Shown piece by piece: positions 47,601 through 59,974 of a DNA stretch of 64,000 nucleotides. How positions within the stretch are numbered: position 1 is the first letter of the stretch; every line of letters starts with the position of its first letter. Location of the stretch: NCBI GenBank assembly GCA_024362935.1, contig JANCRA010000010.1, positions 3,836,501 through 3,900,500 of the forward strand, given 5' to 3'. The stretch is from Setophaga petechia (Eukaryota; Chordata; Aves; Passeriformes; Parulidae). The notes beneath the pieces are model-generated. The model had not been told where the DNA came from, made no database searches, and worked only from the letters and a program-made list of their open reading frames with translations. Both the position numbers and the translations under genes were made by a program.

Positions 47601-50600
47601 ACTCGTAGTCATGCTGCTGTGGAGTTGTGGCCAGTCCATGGTTGTCCAAAGAACTCTGCTGAGGGTTCTGCTGCTGCCCAGTGCTTTCATTGGCCTATTA
47701 ATTGCTGGGCCTTGTCCTGGGGGGCCCGCTGGGGCTGCAGCCAGTGCTGGCTCCCACTGAGGCTGCCTGGCCCAGAGCAGCCCCAGGGGCACAGGGCAGA
47801 GGCACAGCAAGTTCTCAACAGTTTTTGGGCAGCACAGTTCAGGACAGGACAGTGCTTATTTAGTAGCTCATGTAAAGTTTCATGGCAACAGTGGTGTTGC
47901 AGGACAAGCAAATTTGCTCAAGTTCAATGTTCTAACAAATCTAACCTGATGAAGGTTTGGGTTTGGCCATGAGACTTTGCTCTTTGTGTGAGCCCTGTTC
48001 TGGATTGATTCCCAATCAGTCTTGGAGCCAGTTTGGGGTGAAGGCTCATCCCAGCCCTGAGCCTTGGCAGTTCTGAGCTGTCCCTCAAAGGGACCGCTGA
48101 GGCTGCACTGCACATGACTGGGATTCAGGCTTCATTATCAAAGGGCTTTGAGAAGTTTAAATTACTGTATTTTTTCTACATGGTTTTCTTTAGAAAATTA
48201 ATTCACTTTTTCTAATTTGAGTTTTAAAAAAAATTATTTTCCAGTGCTTTTTTCATTTATATGAAAAAGTGAATGATGCCATGATTATGCCATGGCTGAA
48301 TTAGAAGTCTGTATTATAAAATGAAATAAGTCTTACTCTCTTATGTCTTTCACAGACTCATAAAACTTATGTTGATGTGACCAACAGAAGAATTTTCTCT
48401 GATTTTAATTCAAACAAGCAGCAGAGCTGGAGCCAGTTGAGAAGAGTCTCTTCATAGCTACAACAAACTGCCAGGGTTCTTTATGGAGCAATATAAAATC
48501 TACATTTTATTATATACTTGTCTTGGTTTGGAAAGACAGATGCCTGTTAAGGAAGGCAGGAGCCTCCCCTGAAGTGGAGAATGTAACCCCCCCCCCTCAC
48601 CCCCCACTTCCGAATTGTTATAAATTTTAAATTAAGGGCCTCTCGGGGAAAAAATATGGGAGCAGGAAATATCAGTTTTTTAATAGGGCAGAAAATAAAA
48701 GGGTAAGATAGACAATGCAGTAAACTAAGACAACACTGACAGAGTCAGAACACAACCTGACACCCTGTGGGTCAGGCTGTTGGTAGCAGTCCAATTGGAA
48801 TTGTGGCTGCAGCCCTCCTGGAGTGTCAGGGCTGGTTCTGCTGGAGCAGGAATCCTGTAGAAGAGGGCGTATTCTTCCTCTGAATATCCAGGGGAAGAAG
48901 AGGCAGCTGCTGTTCCTCTGGGAAAGCCAGTGGAGAAGCTGTCTTGGTATTCCAGAATCTCCACATTCTATCTGTGGTAGGAATTCCCTCTGGGCAGAGC
49001 ATCTCACACTGGGATGCTGTAGTTCTTATCAGTCATGCAGTGACATTCAATAGCCTGTTATCAGCAGATTTTTGTGTCCCCGCCCCCTGCCCCGAGGGAG
49101 GAGGGGCTGTGGAAGAGATAAGGCAAACTGCCCACTTAACAGAAGACAGCTGCCATACAGATGGTAATAGAACACATCTTGCTTTGCAGTCTGGGACACT
49201 ATCCACCCTTTTTCTATTTCCAACTGCATCACAATGAAACTTTACACACAATTTCCACTTAATACCAGGTTTTCCTGTGGTACACAATGGCTTTCTTTCT
49301 GCATTACCCACCAATTGTAACCATGTCCTTGAGCAAAAACAATTCCACGGATGGATTTGTCTTTGCCTGAGGTGGGATTAATCCAAAAGGCTCTTCCTAA
49401 AAAACCTTTCATATGTACAACAGGGACTTTATCTCCATCCACTGTGTGCAAGGGTTCCGACTGGGCAGGACCAGCTTGATTGATGGACCCTTGGGTGTTG
49501 ATCATCCAGGTGGCTTTTGCTAAGTTCATTTCCCTATTTCTAAAAGTCTCCTCCCCAGGTGCCTTCAGGGTAATCTTAAGCAGTCCATTGCACCATTCAA
49601 CTTTCCCAGCAGCTGGTGCATGGTAGGGGATATGGTATATCCATTCAATACCATGTTCCCTGGCCCAGGTGTTGATAAGGCTGTTCTTGAAATGGGTCCT
49701 GTTGTCCGACTCAATCCTTTAAGCGGTGCCATGTCTCCACAGGATTGGCTTTTCAAAGCCCAGGATGGTGTTCCAGGTAGTAGCATGAGACACAGGGTTG
49801 GTCTCCAACCATCCAGTGGTGGCTTCCACCATGGTCAGCACGTAGCGCTTGCCCTGGCGTGTCTGGGGCAGGGTGATGGAGTCAATCTGCCAGGCCTCCC
49901 CATACTTGTACTTGGCCACTGCCCACTATACCACAGGGGCTTCACCTGCTTGATGGCAGCACACATCTCACAGTCATGGATAATCTGAGATATACTGTCC
50001 ATGGTTAAATTCAGCCCTTGGTCTCGTGCCCACTTAGAGGTGGCATCTCTGCCCTGATCACCTGAGGCATCATGGACCCATCGAGCTAGGAACAACTCCG
50101 CCTTATTCTGCCAATCTATCTTCAACATCTCTATTTTTGCTGCCTGATCTACCTGTTCATTGTTTCAGTTTTCCTCATTAGCTCTACGCTTGGGGACATG
50201 GGCATCTACATGATGGACTTTCACAGGTATCTTCTCCAACCGAGCAGCAATTCATCAGCAGCCCAGACTGGTTTTCCCCTATGCTGCCAGTTGGCCTTTT
50301 CCCACCTTTCTAGTCAACACCACAGAGCACTGGCTACCATCCACAAATCAGTATAAAGCCAGCGCTCCGGCCACTTCTCTCTCTCAGCAATGGCCAGGGC
50401 CAGCTGAACAGCTTTGAGCTCTGCAAGTTGACTTGATCCACCTTCTCCTTTAGTAGCTTGTGCAACCTGTGTGGGGCTCCATACGGCTGCTTTCCACCTC
50501 CAGTTCATCCCTATGATGAGACAGGAACCGTCAGTGAAAAGAGCGTAGCTTGTTTCCTCTGCTGGTAGATGGTTGTATGGTGGAGCTTCTTCAGCCCGTG

Positions 50601-53600
50601 TCACTTGCTCTTGTTCATCAGTGAGACCAAAGTTTTCACCTGCTGGGCAGTTTGTAATTACCTCAAAATCCCCGGGCAATTCAGGTTTCCAGTATGGGCG
50701 CGCTGTGTGATGAGGGCAATCCATTTGCTCCATGTGGTGTCAGTGGCGTGGTGGGTAGTGGGAACCTTTGCTTTGAACATCCACCCCAGCACCGGTAGTC
50801 GGGGTGCCAGGATGAGTTGTGCTTCTGTGCCAGTCACCTCTGAGGCAGCCTGGACTCCTTCATAGGCAGCCAAGATTTCCTTCTCTGTGGGAGTGTAGTT
50901 GGCTTCAGACCCTCTGTAGCTTCGACTCCAAAATCCCAGTGGTCAACCCTGAGTTTCCCCAGACACCTTCTTCCCAAAGGCTCCAGGACAAGCCATGGTT
51001 CCCAGCTGCAGAGTAGAGCACGTTTTTCACGTCTGGTCCCATCCTGACTGGGCCAAAGGCTACTGGATGAGTGATCTCCTGCTTAATCTAGGCAAAAGCT
51101 TGTTGCTCAGCGCCCCAGTCAAAATCGTTCTTCTTGCAGGTGACCAGGTAAAAGAGGGCTCATGATTTGACTGTACTCAGGAATTGGCATTCTTCAAAAA
51201 CCGATGGTGCCTAGGAAAGCTTGTGTTTCTTTCTTGCAGGTTGGTGGAGACATTGCTGTGATCTTACTGATGACCTCAGTGGGAATCTGACGCTGTCCAT
51301 CTTGCAACTTTACTCCCAGGAACTGGATCTCTCGGGCAGGCCCCTCGACTTTACTCTTCTTGATGGTGAAGCTGGCTTCCAGCAGAATCTGGATGATCCT
51401 CTCTCCTTTCTCAAATACTTCCATTGCCGGGTTCCCCCACATAATGATGTCATCAATGTACTGCAGGTGTTCTGGAGCCTCACCCTTTTCCAGTGCAGCC
51501 TGGATCAGTCCATGGCAGATGGTGGGGCTGTGCTTCCACCCCTGGGGCAGTCGGTTCCAGGTGTACTGCACGCCCCTCCACGTGAAAGCAAACTGAGGCC
51601 TGCATTCTGCTGCCAGAGGAATGGAGGAAAATGCATTAGCAATGTCAATAGTGGCGTACCACTTTGCTGCCTTGGACTGCAGCTCGTACTGGAGTTCCAG
51701 CATGTCCAGCACAGCAGCACTCAGCAGTGGAGCGACTTCATTCAAGCCATGACAGTCCACAGTCAATCTCCATTCTCTGTCAGACTTGTGCACATGCCAG
51801 AGGGGCTGCTGAAGGGTGAGTGGGTTTTGCTGACCACCCCTTGGCTCTCCAGCTCACGGATCATTTTGTGGATGGGGATCACGGCATCTTGATTTGTCTG
51901 ATACTGCCTGCGGTGCACTGTCGAGGTGGCAATAGGCACTCGTTGCTCTTCTACCTTCAGGAGTCCTACTGCAGATGGGGTTTCTGATAGTCAGGGCAAG
52001 GTGTTCAACTACCTAATGTTCTCTGCCTCTACAGCAGCTATGCCAAAAGCCCATCTGAGTCCCTTTGGGTCTTTGTAATAGCCATTCTGGGGGAAGTCTA
52101 TGCCCGGAATACACGGGGCCTCTGGGCCAGTCACAATAGGATGTTTTTCCACTCTTTCCCAGTCAAGCTCACCTCAGGTCCCAACAGGATCAATTGCTGT
52201 GGTGCCCCTGTCACCCTGGCAATGGAAACAGGTTCTGCCCCTACGTTTCCTGATGGAATCAGGGTACACTGTGCACCAGTATCAACTAAGGCATCGTATT
52301 TTTGCGGCTCTGATGTGCCAGGCCATTGGATCCACACCGTCCAGAAGATCCGGTTTTCCTGTGCCTCTCCCTGGCTAAAGGCAGGGCCCCTCTAACCCTG
52401 TTTTTTATTTCTTTCCTGGCATACATGGCAGAGGTACCTTCCAGGGGATCTGACAGATCATACTCAGCAGCTCGGTCATGGAAGGTTGAGGCTACCTTCA
52501 CTTTGCTGAAATTCCCTCGGTTACTGTTTCCCTCCTTGAGTTGACGCACCCGTGCTGCCAGGACAGAAGTGGGTTTTCCATCCCACTTTCCCATGTCTTC
52601 CCCATGGTCACGCAGAAAAAAACACAGGTCAGCCTGTGGGGTGTACCCTCTCTCTCTAGCTGGGGAACATTGGGCTCCCATGGTCACGCAGAAAAAAACA
52701 CAGGTCAGCCTGTGGGGTGTACCCTCTCTCTCTAGCTGGGGAACATTGGGCTCTGACTCAGGGGCCTGTGACTCGCACTGGTGCCATATGGGAACTGTTC
52801 CTCCTCACCTCCTCCCTCATGTCCCTCATCTCCTCTCTGAGCTCTTGGACCACGGCAGAGACATGAGCCTGCATCAGGCCATTGATCATACTCACACAAT
52901 TTCAAAGCTTGTTGGCAACAGAGCCCACTGTCTCTCAGCTGGTATCGGCATTGATCGTTGCAATGAAGGTGGTGTATGGAGATGGCCCCCGATGTGCCAG
53001 ACTCCACAACATTTCCCCTGTAACCCTGACCTTGTTGGGGTCATTATCATGCTGTCCATCCCTCCCAAAGAGTACCTCCAATACTGCCACTTCTCTCAGC
53101 TGTTGGATCCCCCCTTCAAGGATCTTCCAGCGCATTCTATGGTGGTGCTCCTACATTGTCTCCCTGTGGACAAACCTGTGGAATCCCTGGGCACTGAGAT
53201 TATTTCTCTGTCTGCTTTGGGGTGCCCTGACCCCCAGGGAAGCTCTGACTTTGACCCTCATTCATGGAGAAAGTTTCCTAGACTTTAAGGTAAACTAGAA
53301 TCCACAAAAGTGTGAAATAGATTATAGAGAGTAGTGTAGTTATATCACTTGGTGCGGAATTTAGTTTTGGAGTTTTTAGTATGTTGTGGATGAAAGCAAG
53401 ATGGAGGGCATAGGGTGTCATCCTGGGTTTCTTCTCTATGCTTCTTCTTCCTCCTACTTCGTGGGTGTGGGTGGCATTTTGTAATTGGGCAGAAAAGTCC
53501 GCACTGCAGGCTCTTTGGGATCAGTAATTGGGTTAAAAGGGAAAATAATCTAGGTGTCAGTTCTTAATTGGATAGTTTAGTCTTAAAAGTCCTTGTAACA

Positions 53601-56600
53601 AGAGATTGGTGGCCATTTTATGTATTCTAATGAAAAGCTGCCAAACTCACAGTAATGAGACTGTTTTACTGATAAGAAGTAATAAACACTTGAGTCTGAA
53701 CACAAATTACTGTCTCAAGTGCCTTCAGTCCAGACCCAGAAAAACCAACAACTGGGACCCCCACACAAACCTCTCTCTGACACTTATTAAAAGCCACTCC
53801 CAGAGGGAAAGGGACCCTGGCTGCCTTACAAAAATCTGATTGATACCTGTGGTAGTTTGACCGGAAATGGGATATCTGGAATATGCTGTGGTCACCAATA
53901 GGTGTTCAGATTTTAATATTGGCACCTGGTTTGGCCCCTGGGGCATTGGATCCGCCTCTGAGAACACGGAGTTAAAAGCAGAGCTCTCCCCTGGGAGGCC
54001 TCTTTCAATTTCTGGTGGGAAGAGTCGGATCTCTCCCCCCGGCCCAGCTGCTGCTGCTGGCGGGGAGAGGGGCAGCCATGGGGCCGGGTGAGGTAGGCCA
54101 GGGCTTGGACAGAGATGGGAGGTGAAGAGGCCTCGGCATGGAATGGTGGGAGAAGCACCAGGAAGTATCGAGCAGCCCTCCCCAGGAGAGAGAGAGAGAG
54201 AGAGAGGGAGCCATGCCTGGGACTGTTATCTTGGAATGTGATACCATGTGCTGCTACAGTGAAGGGGGGGTGAGGCGCGGTGAGAAGTCCAGCTGCTTGT
54301 AAGAGCTTTTAACCCTTTGTGGACAATGAAAACCTTACAGAACATTTACCCTTCCTAGAAGAGAGATAAGAGTAGAGGATGAAGGAGGAAATGGGCCAGT
54401 GATGAGGTCTGGGCAAGTGAGAGAGAGATGCTGGAGGAATGGAGAAGATGGAGTGGCATTTTTACTGGACTCTTTTTTGTATAGCCATGGACTGTTTCCT
54501 TGTGATATAGAGACTGCATCCAGGGGGAAGCAAGGGCTCAGAGCTAAGAGAGTTCAGTGTTGAGACCCCTCGGCCCCAGGGGGTGTAAAAGAAATAGGGG
54601 GGCAGAGGTCCCAAGGGTCAGACTGTGCGCTGTTTGGAACGGGACAATGCATCCTTAAAAAGACCACCCTCGAAGCAGCCCCTGGCCCATGCACAGTGGC
54701 GAGAGCACTGGGCACGGAAGGAAGATGTCACAATGGCAAAAGCATCTCTGGGCGGTGGTACGTGTGACAGGCAGCCCATGGCACTCCTTCTACTCTTGAT
54801 GAACTGAGGATTTGATTATCCAAAGGGTGGTGCCGGACCAAGAGTTGGTGATTTGGGAAATGTGAATGTATTGGGAATTTGGTGGGGAGGAGGAGGAGGG
54901 AGATGTCTCTGTGCAGTTTTCATTTTCCTTGTGTGCTATTTTTTCTTTTCTTTTTTGTAGTTTAGTTTTTGTAGTTTAGTTAATAAAGTTTTTCTTTTCC
55001 CTAAGCAGGAGCCTGCTTTGCTTATTCCTGATCACACCTCACAGCAGACACCAGGGAGAGGATGTTCTCATGGGGGCACTGGCATTGTGCCAGTGTTAAA
55101 CCATGACAATACCTGAGTCCTGGGTCAAGGCTCCCAAATTCCTTGCCTCACCACCATCCAGCTGGACACCTGTGCCCGTAAGATCCCAGACCCGAAGTAG
55201 CCAGGCTGTATAAGCCTCACGTCCCCGTCGTACAAAGTTTTTGTGCAGATTACAGAGACTTTCATACGTCAGGGACTCGGTGATGATCGCAACCACTGAC
55301 TCCCCTCTGGGTTGTGAGGGCCCTCCCCTATCTGGGTGCTCTGCTTTCATCTTAGATCTCCTTGTTTCTACAGGGGTGACTGCTGCTGGCTGTGACTGCC
55401 TTTGCAGTTCACCTGGAACCTGGACAGTTGTAACATCTGTGGGTTCCGCTGCTGCACTATTAGACCCTCCCTCTTCAAGGCAGGGGGAGGGCTTCTCACC
55501 AGCTGGGGAAGTGTATTCCTTCAGCATCTGGCCCATATCACGCATCTCCTTCACCAGACCCCCCACCCAATCTGGGTAGTTTACACCTGGGGTGGGCTGT
55601 GGGCAGAGTCAGGCTCTGGGGCAGCAGCATCCCTAGGCTCTGGTGCCATGTCAGGTTCTGGGGTAGGTGTCAGGGTGGTTATCCAGGTTAATCTTCCCTT
55701 CTCTCTAAATGCTAAATGGAACAGGCCTATCAGCAACAACAGCTACTGTATGATATCATTAACATTTAGAGTGGATCTGAATCCTTCAAAAACTCGTGGG
55801 GCAGACCCAAAGAGATGGTTAAAGGGTTGGGAGAAAATTTCCTCCCGTGTCATTTCCTGACACCAGGTGCCATTAATAAAGTAACCCCAAAAACATACAG
55901 TTAGCATGTGATAGCTGTGAATCCATGTGCCTGCTTTCTAGAGGAAGTTAAAAATCCATGAATTCCTCACCTTATTCACCCATAAAACAAACCGGATAAC
56001 AGACACAGTAGCCTTGGTTATAGGACCCATGTTTAGATACGGGCTAGCAAATGGGAGAAATACAGCCAGTACCACGTGCCACCCAAACCAGGGCAAGCTG
56101 GACTACATGGCGTCGCTTAACAAGGTTTCTGTAGTCTCACACAACAAATCTGATTACTCAAGAACTGTTATTCCCTTTTTGTTTCTGTGCCTTCGAGCCT
56201 CACGTTGGGTATTGCGGTGCGTTCCGCAGCCGCTTCCCCGAGTTTTGGTTTGCCTGTTGGGTTTGAAATGTATTATTTATAAATTGTGTTATATTATGTT
56301 CAATTAGTTAAAATGGCACTTGCCTTGTGTTCCCTCCCCGCTTTCTCCCTGGTTACTGAACTGTCATTCTGTGTTGTTTCCCAGGCAACCAACCTGCCTG
56401 TCACCCCCTGTCCATGCCCTTCCTTCTAGAACCTTCTCCCCTGGGCAGAGGGTGATTGGGCATGGAGGGGTTGTCCCACCCCCAATGTAATTTTATTTGC
56501 TATGATTATATGTCATTTATGTTGTATCTTAGGTTGATTGGCTAGGGGGTGATTTCCACCTCCCCCTGGCTCTCCTTTATAGTTTGTGTTCTCCCCGCCC

Positions 56601-57896
56601 CTCAGGGCAGTTCCCTGCAGCTTCTTTCTGAGTCTGTACTTTCTACTCTTCAATAGACCCTCCCCCGCTGTGGAGAACTGCTGCCTCCCGTCGTCTTATT
56701 CCACCTCTCCTCGTCGTTTTGCTGCTGTTGCGCTGGCCTTGTGGAGCTGCCATCCTCACCCCTGCCGTGAGGAGAGCTCCTGGGTAGCTGACTTCCCGTA
56801 GCTCCTGCCAGAGAGCCGGGACCTGCAGCTGTGCTGCCGCCCCTCCACACCAGGCTGTCGGCTGTGCTTTCCTGTGGAGCTAGCCGGGCTGAACTCCTGC
56901 ACGGCGACAGCTGTTGGGGCACCAAAATCTGTCTTGGTTTGGAAAGACAGGAGTCTGCTAAAGGAAGGCAGGAGCCTCCCCTGAAATGGAGAATGTAACT
57001 CCCCTCCCCACCCCACCCCTGGGCCTCCAAATTGTTATAAATTTTAAATTAAGGGCCTCTCAGGCAAAAAATATGGGAGCAAGAAGTAACAGTTCTTCAA
57101 CAGCGAAGAAAATAAAAGGATAAATAAAATACACAACCTGACACCCTGTGGATCAGGGTGTTGTAGCAGTCCAGTTGGAATTGTGGCTGCAGCCCTCCTG
57201 GAGTGTCAGGTATGGCTCTGCTGGAGCAGGAATCCTGTAGAAGAGGGTGTATTCTTCCTCTGAAGATCCAGTGGAAGAAGAGGCAGCTGCTGTTCCTCTG
57301 GGAAAGCCAGTGGAGAAGCTGTCTTGGTATTCCAGAATCTCCACATTCTATCTGTGGTAGGAATTCCCTCTGGGCAGAGCATCTCACACTGGGATGCTGT
57401 AGTTCTTATCAGTCATGCAGTGACATTCAATAGCTGTTATCAGCAGATGTCCATCCTGTCCTGTTCCCGTCTGTTCCGTCCCGCCCGCCCCCTGCCCCGA
57501 GGGAGGAGTGGTTGTGGAAGAGATAAGGAAAACTGCCCACTTAACAGAAGACAAGACAACTGCCATACAGATACAATCTGGGACAATACTCCTGACAAGT
57601 AACTGATAGAAATCAGGGATTTGGACTCTTTGGGAAGTACTGACCAGCTGCGCATTGGCTATCCGAATCTCAGAAGAGAATGTTCAGTTTCTTCCTGGTA
57701 CTCACTCTTGAATTTGTACTCAAAAAAAACTTCTTGAAAGAAATTTACAGTATCTCTTTATGGTCCCTTAGTTGACTTTTCTCTGTTTCTCCACAGATGC
57801 CAATGAGAACCTGGATGATTCCATTAAAAAAACTGCAAAGCAGGTCCTTGAGAAGAGGGCATACATCTGCTCCCACCCTCTGGACAGGACCTTCTG
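41605..57896 (+). CDS. G1: family gene with three tandem E2-E3-E5 modules
   Basis: Exons: signal peptide 41605-41701. Module A: 42064-42135, 43034-43132, 43583-43690. Module B: 44340-44411, 45012-45110, 45563-45670. Module C: 45955-46026, 46264-46362, 46815-46922. Transmembrane 47365-47539. Last exon from 57797. Each module is exactly 279 nt (93 codons), all phase 1, and the joined frame is open through the membrane span ([15 protein letters not shown]). E2 of modules A and B uses a GC donor (GGAGGCAAGT), while module C uses GT. The last exon has a good acceptor (TTTCTCCACAG) and AATAAA at 58015-58020. In the phase set by the transmembrane exon it stops after three codons (57806). The frame that resembles the G4 tail ([13 protein letters not shown], stop 57896) is one step off. 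A 9-kb ERV-L element fills much of the last intron. Probably a type I membrane protein of about 370 residues with three repeated ectodomain units. Confidence 0.65.
49242..50160 (-). pseudogene. ERV-L integrase
   Basis: The zinc-binding region ([12 protein letters not shown] to CEMCAAIK) lies at 50128-49950. The catalytic core has WQIDSITLP (first aspartate, near 49890) and ESDNRTHF in a shifted frame (second, near 49705). [11 protein letters not shown] in another frame (glutamate, near 49590) completes it. A C-terminal stretch is at 49529-49242. The core residues are still visible, but at least three frame changes split it. Confidence 0.7.
50314..51793 (-). pseudogene. ERV-L reverse transcriptase and RNase H
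   Basis: The reverse transcriptase is open over 51793-51194: [40 protein letters not shown] and the catalytic [10 protein letters not shown], an YIDD box typical of ERV-L. RNase H at 50733-50314 shows [11 protein letters not shown]. Where a catalytic TDS is usual, it reads [10 protein letters not shown]. The connection between them (51190-50740) is frame-broken. Confidence 0.75.
52131..52337 (-). pseudogene. ERV-L protease
   Basis: A short aspartic protease with the active-site motif [13 protein letters not shown], preceded by [11 protein letters not shown]. Length and position just before the reverse transcriptase fit. It is in a different frame from gag and from the reverse transcriptase, and stops surround it. 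Confidence 0.65.
52602..52755. repeat. 77-bp tandem duplication in ERV-L gag
   Basis: Two units start CCATGGTCACGCAGAAAAAA at 52602 and 52679 and run to GAACATTGGGCTC. No difference is visible, so the duplication is recent relative to the element. Because 77 is not a multiple of three, it breaks the gag frame. Confidence 0.85.
53848..55108 (+). mobile_element. Solo LTR nested in ERV-L gag
   Basis: It begins TGTGGTAGTTTGACCGG, ends GTTAAACCATGACA, and has AATAAA at 54982-54987. A perfect 5-bp target duplication ATACC lies at 53843-53847 and 55109-55113. It is the same family as 9181-10404 but in opposite orientation. It carries a (GA)n microsatellite near 54190. Confidence 0.85.
56200..56700. 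other. ERV-L leader with a possible plus-strand LTR-like segment
   Basis: Between the gag start and the 5' LTR, the plus strand shows CTCCTTTATAGTTTGTG and CTTCAATAGACCCTCC, resembling a TATA region and a poly(A) region of an LTR in the opposite orientation. No terminal repeats were found, so this is only a suspicion. Confidence 0.2.
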
Positions 57897-58014
57897 ATCC
57901 CTCCCTGACAGCAGGCACTCATGAATGTCAGTCAGGGAGGAATTCACTGCACTTTTTATTTGACAGCTTAAAAGCATCTGTTATTTAATGTCTTCACTAA
58001 ATGCAACTGTATAA

Positions 58015-58020
58015 AATAAA
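58015..58020 (+). promoter_or_regulatory. Poly(A) signal after the G1 last exon
   Basis: AATAAA 218 bp downstream of the acceptor at 57796, consistent with a short terminal exon. Confidence 0.6.
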
Positions 58021-58299
58021 ACTTCTTTCTAACCACTAGTTCATAGGAACAGGGCGAATAAAGAGATTTTATTTAAAACTGAATAGATATACATATATAT
58101 GTCTGTTCCTCTTGGAGCTGGATAAAGACAGGGAGGGGAGTTTGGATGAAGAGATATTTCTTCCCTGGGAAGGCATTGTGTGGTTTCTCAGTATGTTTGC
58201 ACTACAATCAGCTGCTCATTCACTGAGCAAGTCTGAAAGACTTGGGCAATCAGAACAGTTCTGCTTTGGAACTCCAGTTCTCCAGCTCTCTTGTCCAGC

Positions 58300-58600
58300 A
58301 GCACCATCAGGACACCGAGTTCCCAGTGTCCAGGGAGGTTTTGCTGTCACCCTGAGGGACACCACTGGTCACTGACATCCATCGGGCCTCTGAGTCATTG
58401 AGCACAACCCCCTGGATGTGACCAGCCAGGCAATTCCTCATTCTCCAAACTGTGCCTCCATCAGATCCACAGCTCACTAAAGGAGGGACAAGGATGCTGG
58501 GCAGGGGTGATGTGTCCAGGGCATTACAGAAGTCCAGAGTGGTGGCATCTCTAGCTCTTCCCTCGTGCACTGCGGTGTTGTGGTGTGTTTCTATTGTATT
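58300..58600 (-). mobile_element. CR1 LINE, reverse transcriptase fragment
   Basis: The minus strand reads MRNCLAGHIQGVVLNDSEAR and SVTSGVPQGD, the diagnostic region of CR1 reverse transcriptase, preceded by LDFCNALDT. It is truncated at both ends and old. Confidence 0.75.
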
Positions 58601-59755
58601 TTCAATTGCCATTTAGTTTCAATAGTTGGTTCTATAATCCCCCGCGGTCTTTTGTATTGTTATAGCGTATTTTATCCTTAATGGATTGTTCCTTTGCACC
58701 TCTGTTGTTGGTTTTGCCCTGGTTTTCCATCTCTCCAAAGACTTGTACTTTGTTCCTGAATGTTCTCTGTTCCTCCTCCTAGGAGGAACAATGTCAGTCC
58801 CTCCTCACACCTGCCCCTTTCTCCAGAGACTTCCCTGTCATCATGGTATCCCCAAGAGGTCCCATACGTTTGTTTAAACTCTTCCCCTCCCCTGTAATTC
58901 CCAATTGGTTCAAACATTGCATTCCCTGCCTTATGTTTCTCTCCAGGTTTGTCCCAATTGGTTAAAGTTCTGTACCCTCCCCATGAACCTCCCCTTGTTG
59001 AAAAACCCCTTTCTAGAGCCTGGAGTTGTGTCTTTCTGTCCCTGACCTTCCTGGGCATAAACACCTTTGGGAGTCATACAGAAGACCTCTCCTTGTTCCT
59101 TGTCCCTGCCCTCAATGCATTCCACCTGTGCCATAGAGCAGTTGTGCCCTACAGCCGCACCCCAAATTGTGTGGCTTTTTGGGGGTGGCCCCTCATGGTG
59201 ACAGCGCTGGGATCAGCCCAGGCTGAAGAACTCTGGCACTGCATCACTGTGGCAGCCACTCCATCATGGAAGGCCTCTGGCTTGGTCAGGCAGCACAGAC
59301 CCACCCTGTGCTCCTCAAGGTTTCCCTTGGCATATCCAAGCATTGAAGAGGTTGGGTGGCTTTTCCCCTTGTTTTATTGACTGTGTCCTTTGAGGACCAC
59401 AAGAGGAAGCAGTGCCTTAAATTGCACATGAAGAGCAAATGGCGAAGTAAAGGCTTCACCTTTCCTGTGAAACCAAAGGGCTGTGTTAGCCATGGACCCC
59501 CAAGGCGCCAAATTTCCAGCTGGGAAGCTGCTGAAAGCAGGGAATGAGGCACTTGTGTCCAGCCAGAGATCACTCACTCCTCAGCATCCTGGGCTGTGGC
59601 TGACAGTGCCTGAGGAGCACAGAAATCCTTGGATGTGATCTCCTGTGCCAGTGCCCAGAACAAAGAGAAGTGAGCTCGACTTGGCAGGGCAAGGGCAGCC
59701 CTTGGACACAGCTGCCAGGCAGGAGGAGCTCCCTCCCTAAGGAGGAAAATTCAAG
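58601..59755. other. Diverged inverse copy of 4865-5420 and spacer upstream of G5
   Basis: 58700-59000 and 59150-59260 correspond inversely to 5110-5420 and 4870-4990. 59260-59755 shows no recognisable gene. Confidence 0.35.
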
Positions 59756-59974
59756 CCATGAGGTCCATCCCCAAGAGGCCCATGAGATATCAGCAGGATT
59801 GTGAGGTCACAGCAGGGGGAGATCAGAGCAGGCTCGAGGGTCACAGAGCCCTGTGGTTCTACAGCATACCAGTGTCCAGTCCCTCAGTCTTAGCAACTGT
59901 CGCTGCCATTGGGACAGCGGTGTCAGGACAGTGGTGGCAGCAAGAGCTGCAGGACTGGATGAGGGCAAGGCACC

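Larger units (their letters stand above)
52340..55570 (-). pseudogene. ERV-L gag, split by an LTR insertion
   Basis: The N-terminal part 55566-55110 includes [18 protein letters not shown] and [12 protein letters not shown] solo LTR (53848-55108) interrupts it. The capsid part resumes and is best seen at 53135-52935 ([29 protein letters not shown]). The C-terminal part is 52687-52340. An exact 77-bp tandem duplication (52602-52755) shifts the frame. The pattern matches ERV-L gag in general layout. Confidence 0.6.
48519..57595 (-). mobile_element. ERV-L-like provirus in the last intron of G1
   Basis: LTRs are 48519-49198 (680 bp, 3') and 56930-57595 (666 bp, 5'), with ends TGTC...GACA. Target duplication ATACT lies at 48514-48518 and 57596-57600. 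A primer-binding-like TGGTGCCC (complement of 56917-56924) lies inside the 5' LTR and a polypurine tract (complement of about 49201-49222) before the 3' LTR. The order gag, protease, reverse transcriptase, RNase H, integrase, with no envelope, and the 5-bp target duplication fit the ERV-L (class III) group. Frame breaks and a solo LTR insertion in gag make it defective. Confidence 0.85.

Noticed and set aside
47082..47972. 296-residue plus-strand frame over the G1 transmembrane exon
   Set aside because: Same situation as in G2: intron sequence without stops because it is GC-rich. The homologous introns in G3 and G2 do not keep the frame.
54190..54215. (GA)n run considered as a regulatory GAGA element
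   Set aside because: It is a simple microsatellite within a solo LTR and is not shared with the other copy.
58678..59064. 128-residue minus-strand frame with a matching frame at 5126-5326
   Set aside because: The two segments are diverged inverse copies but the frames are broken differently and show no domain. More likely non-coding repeat.
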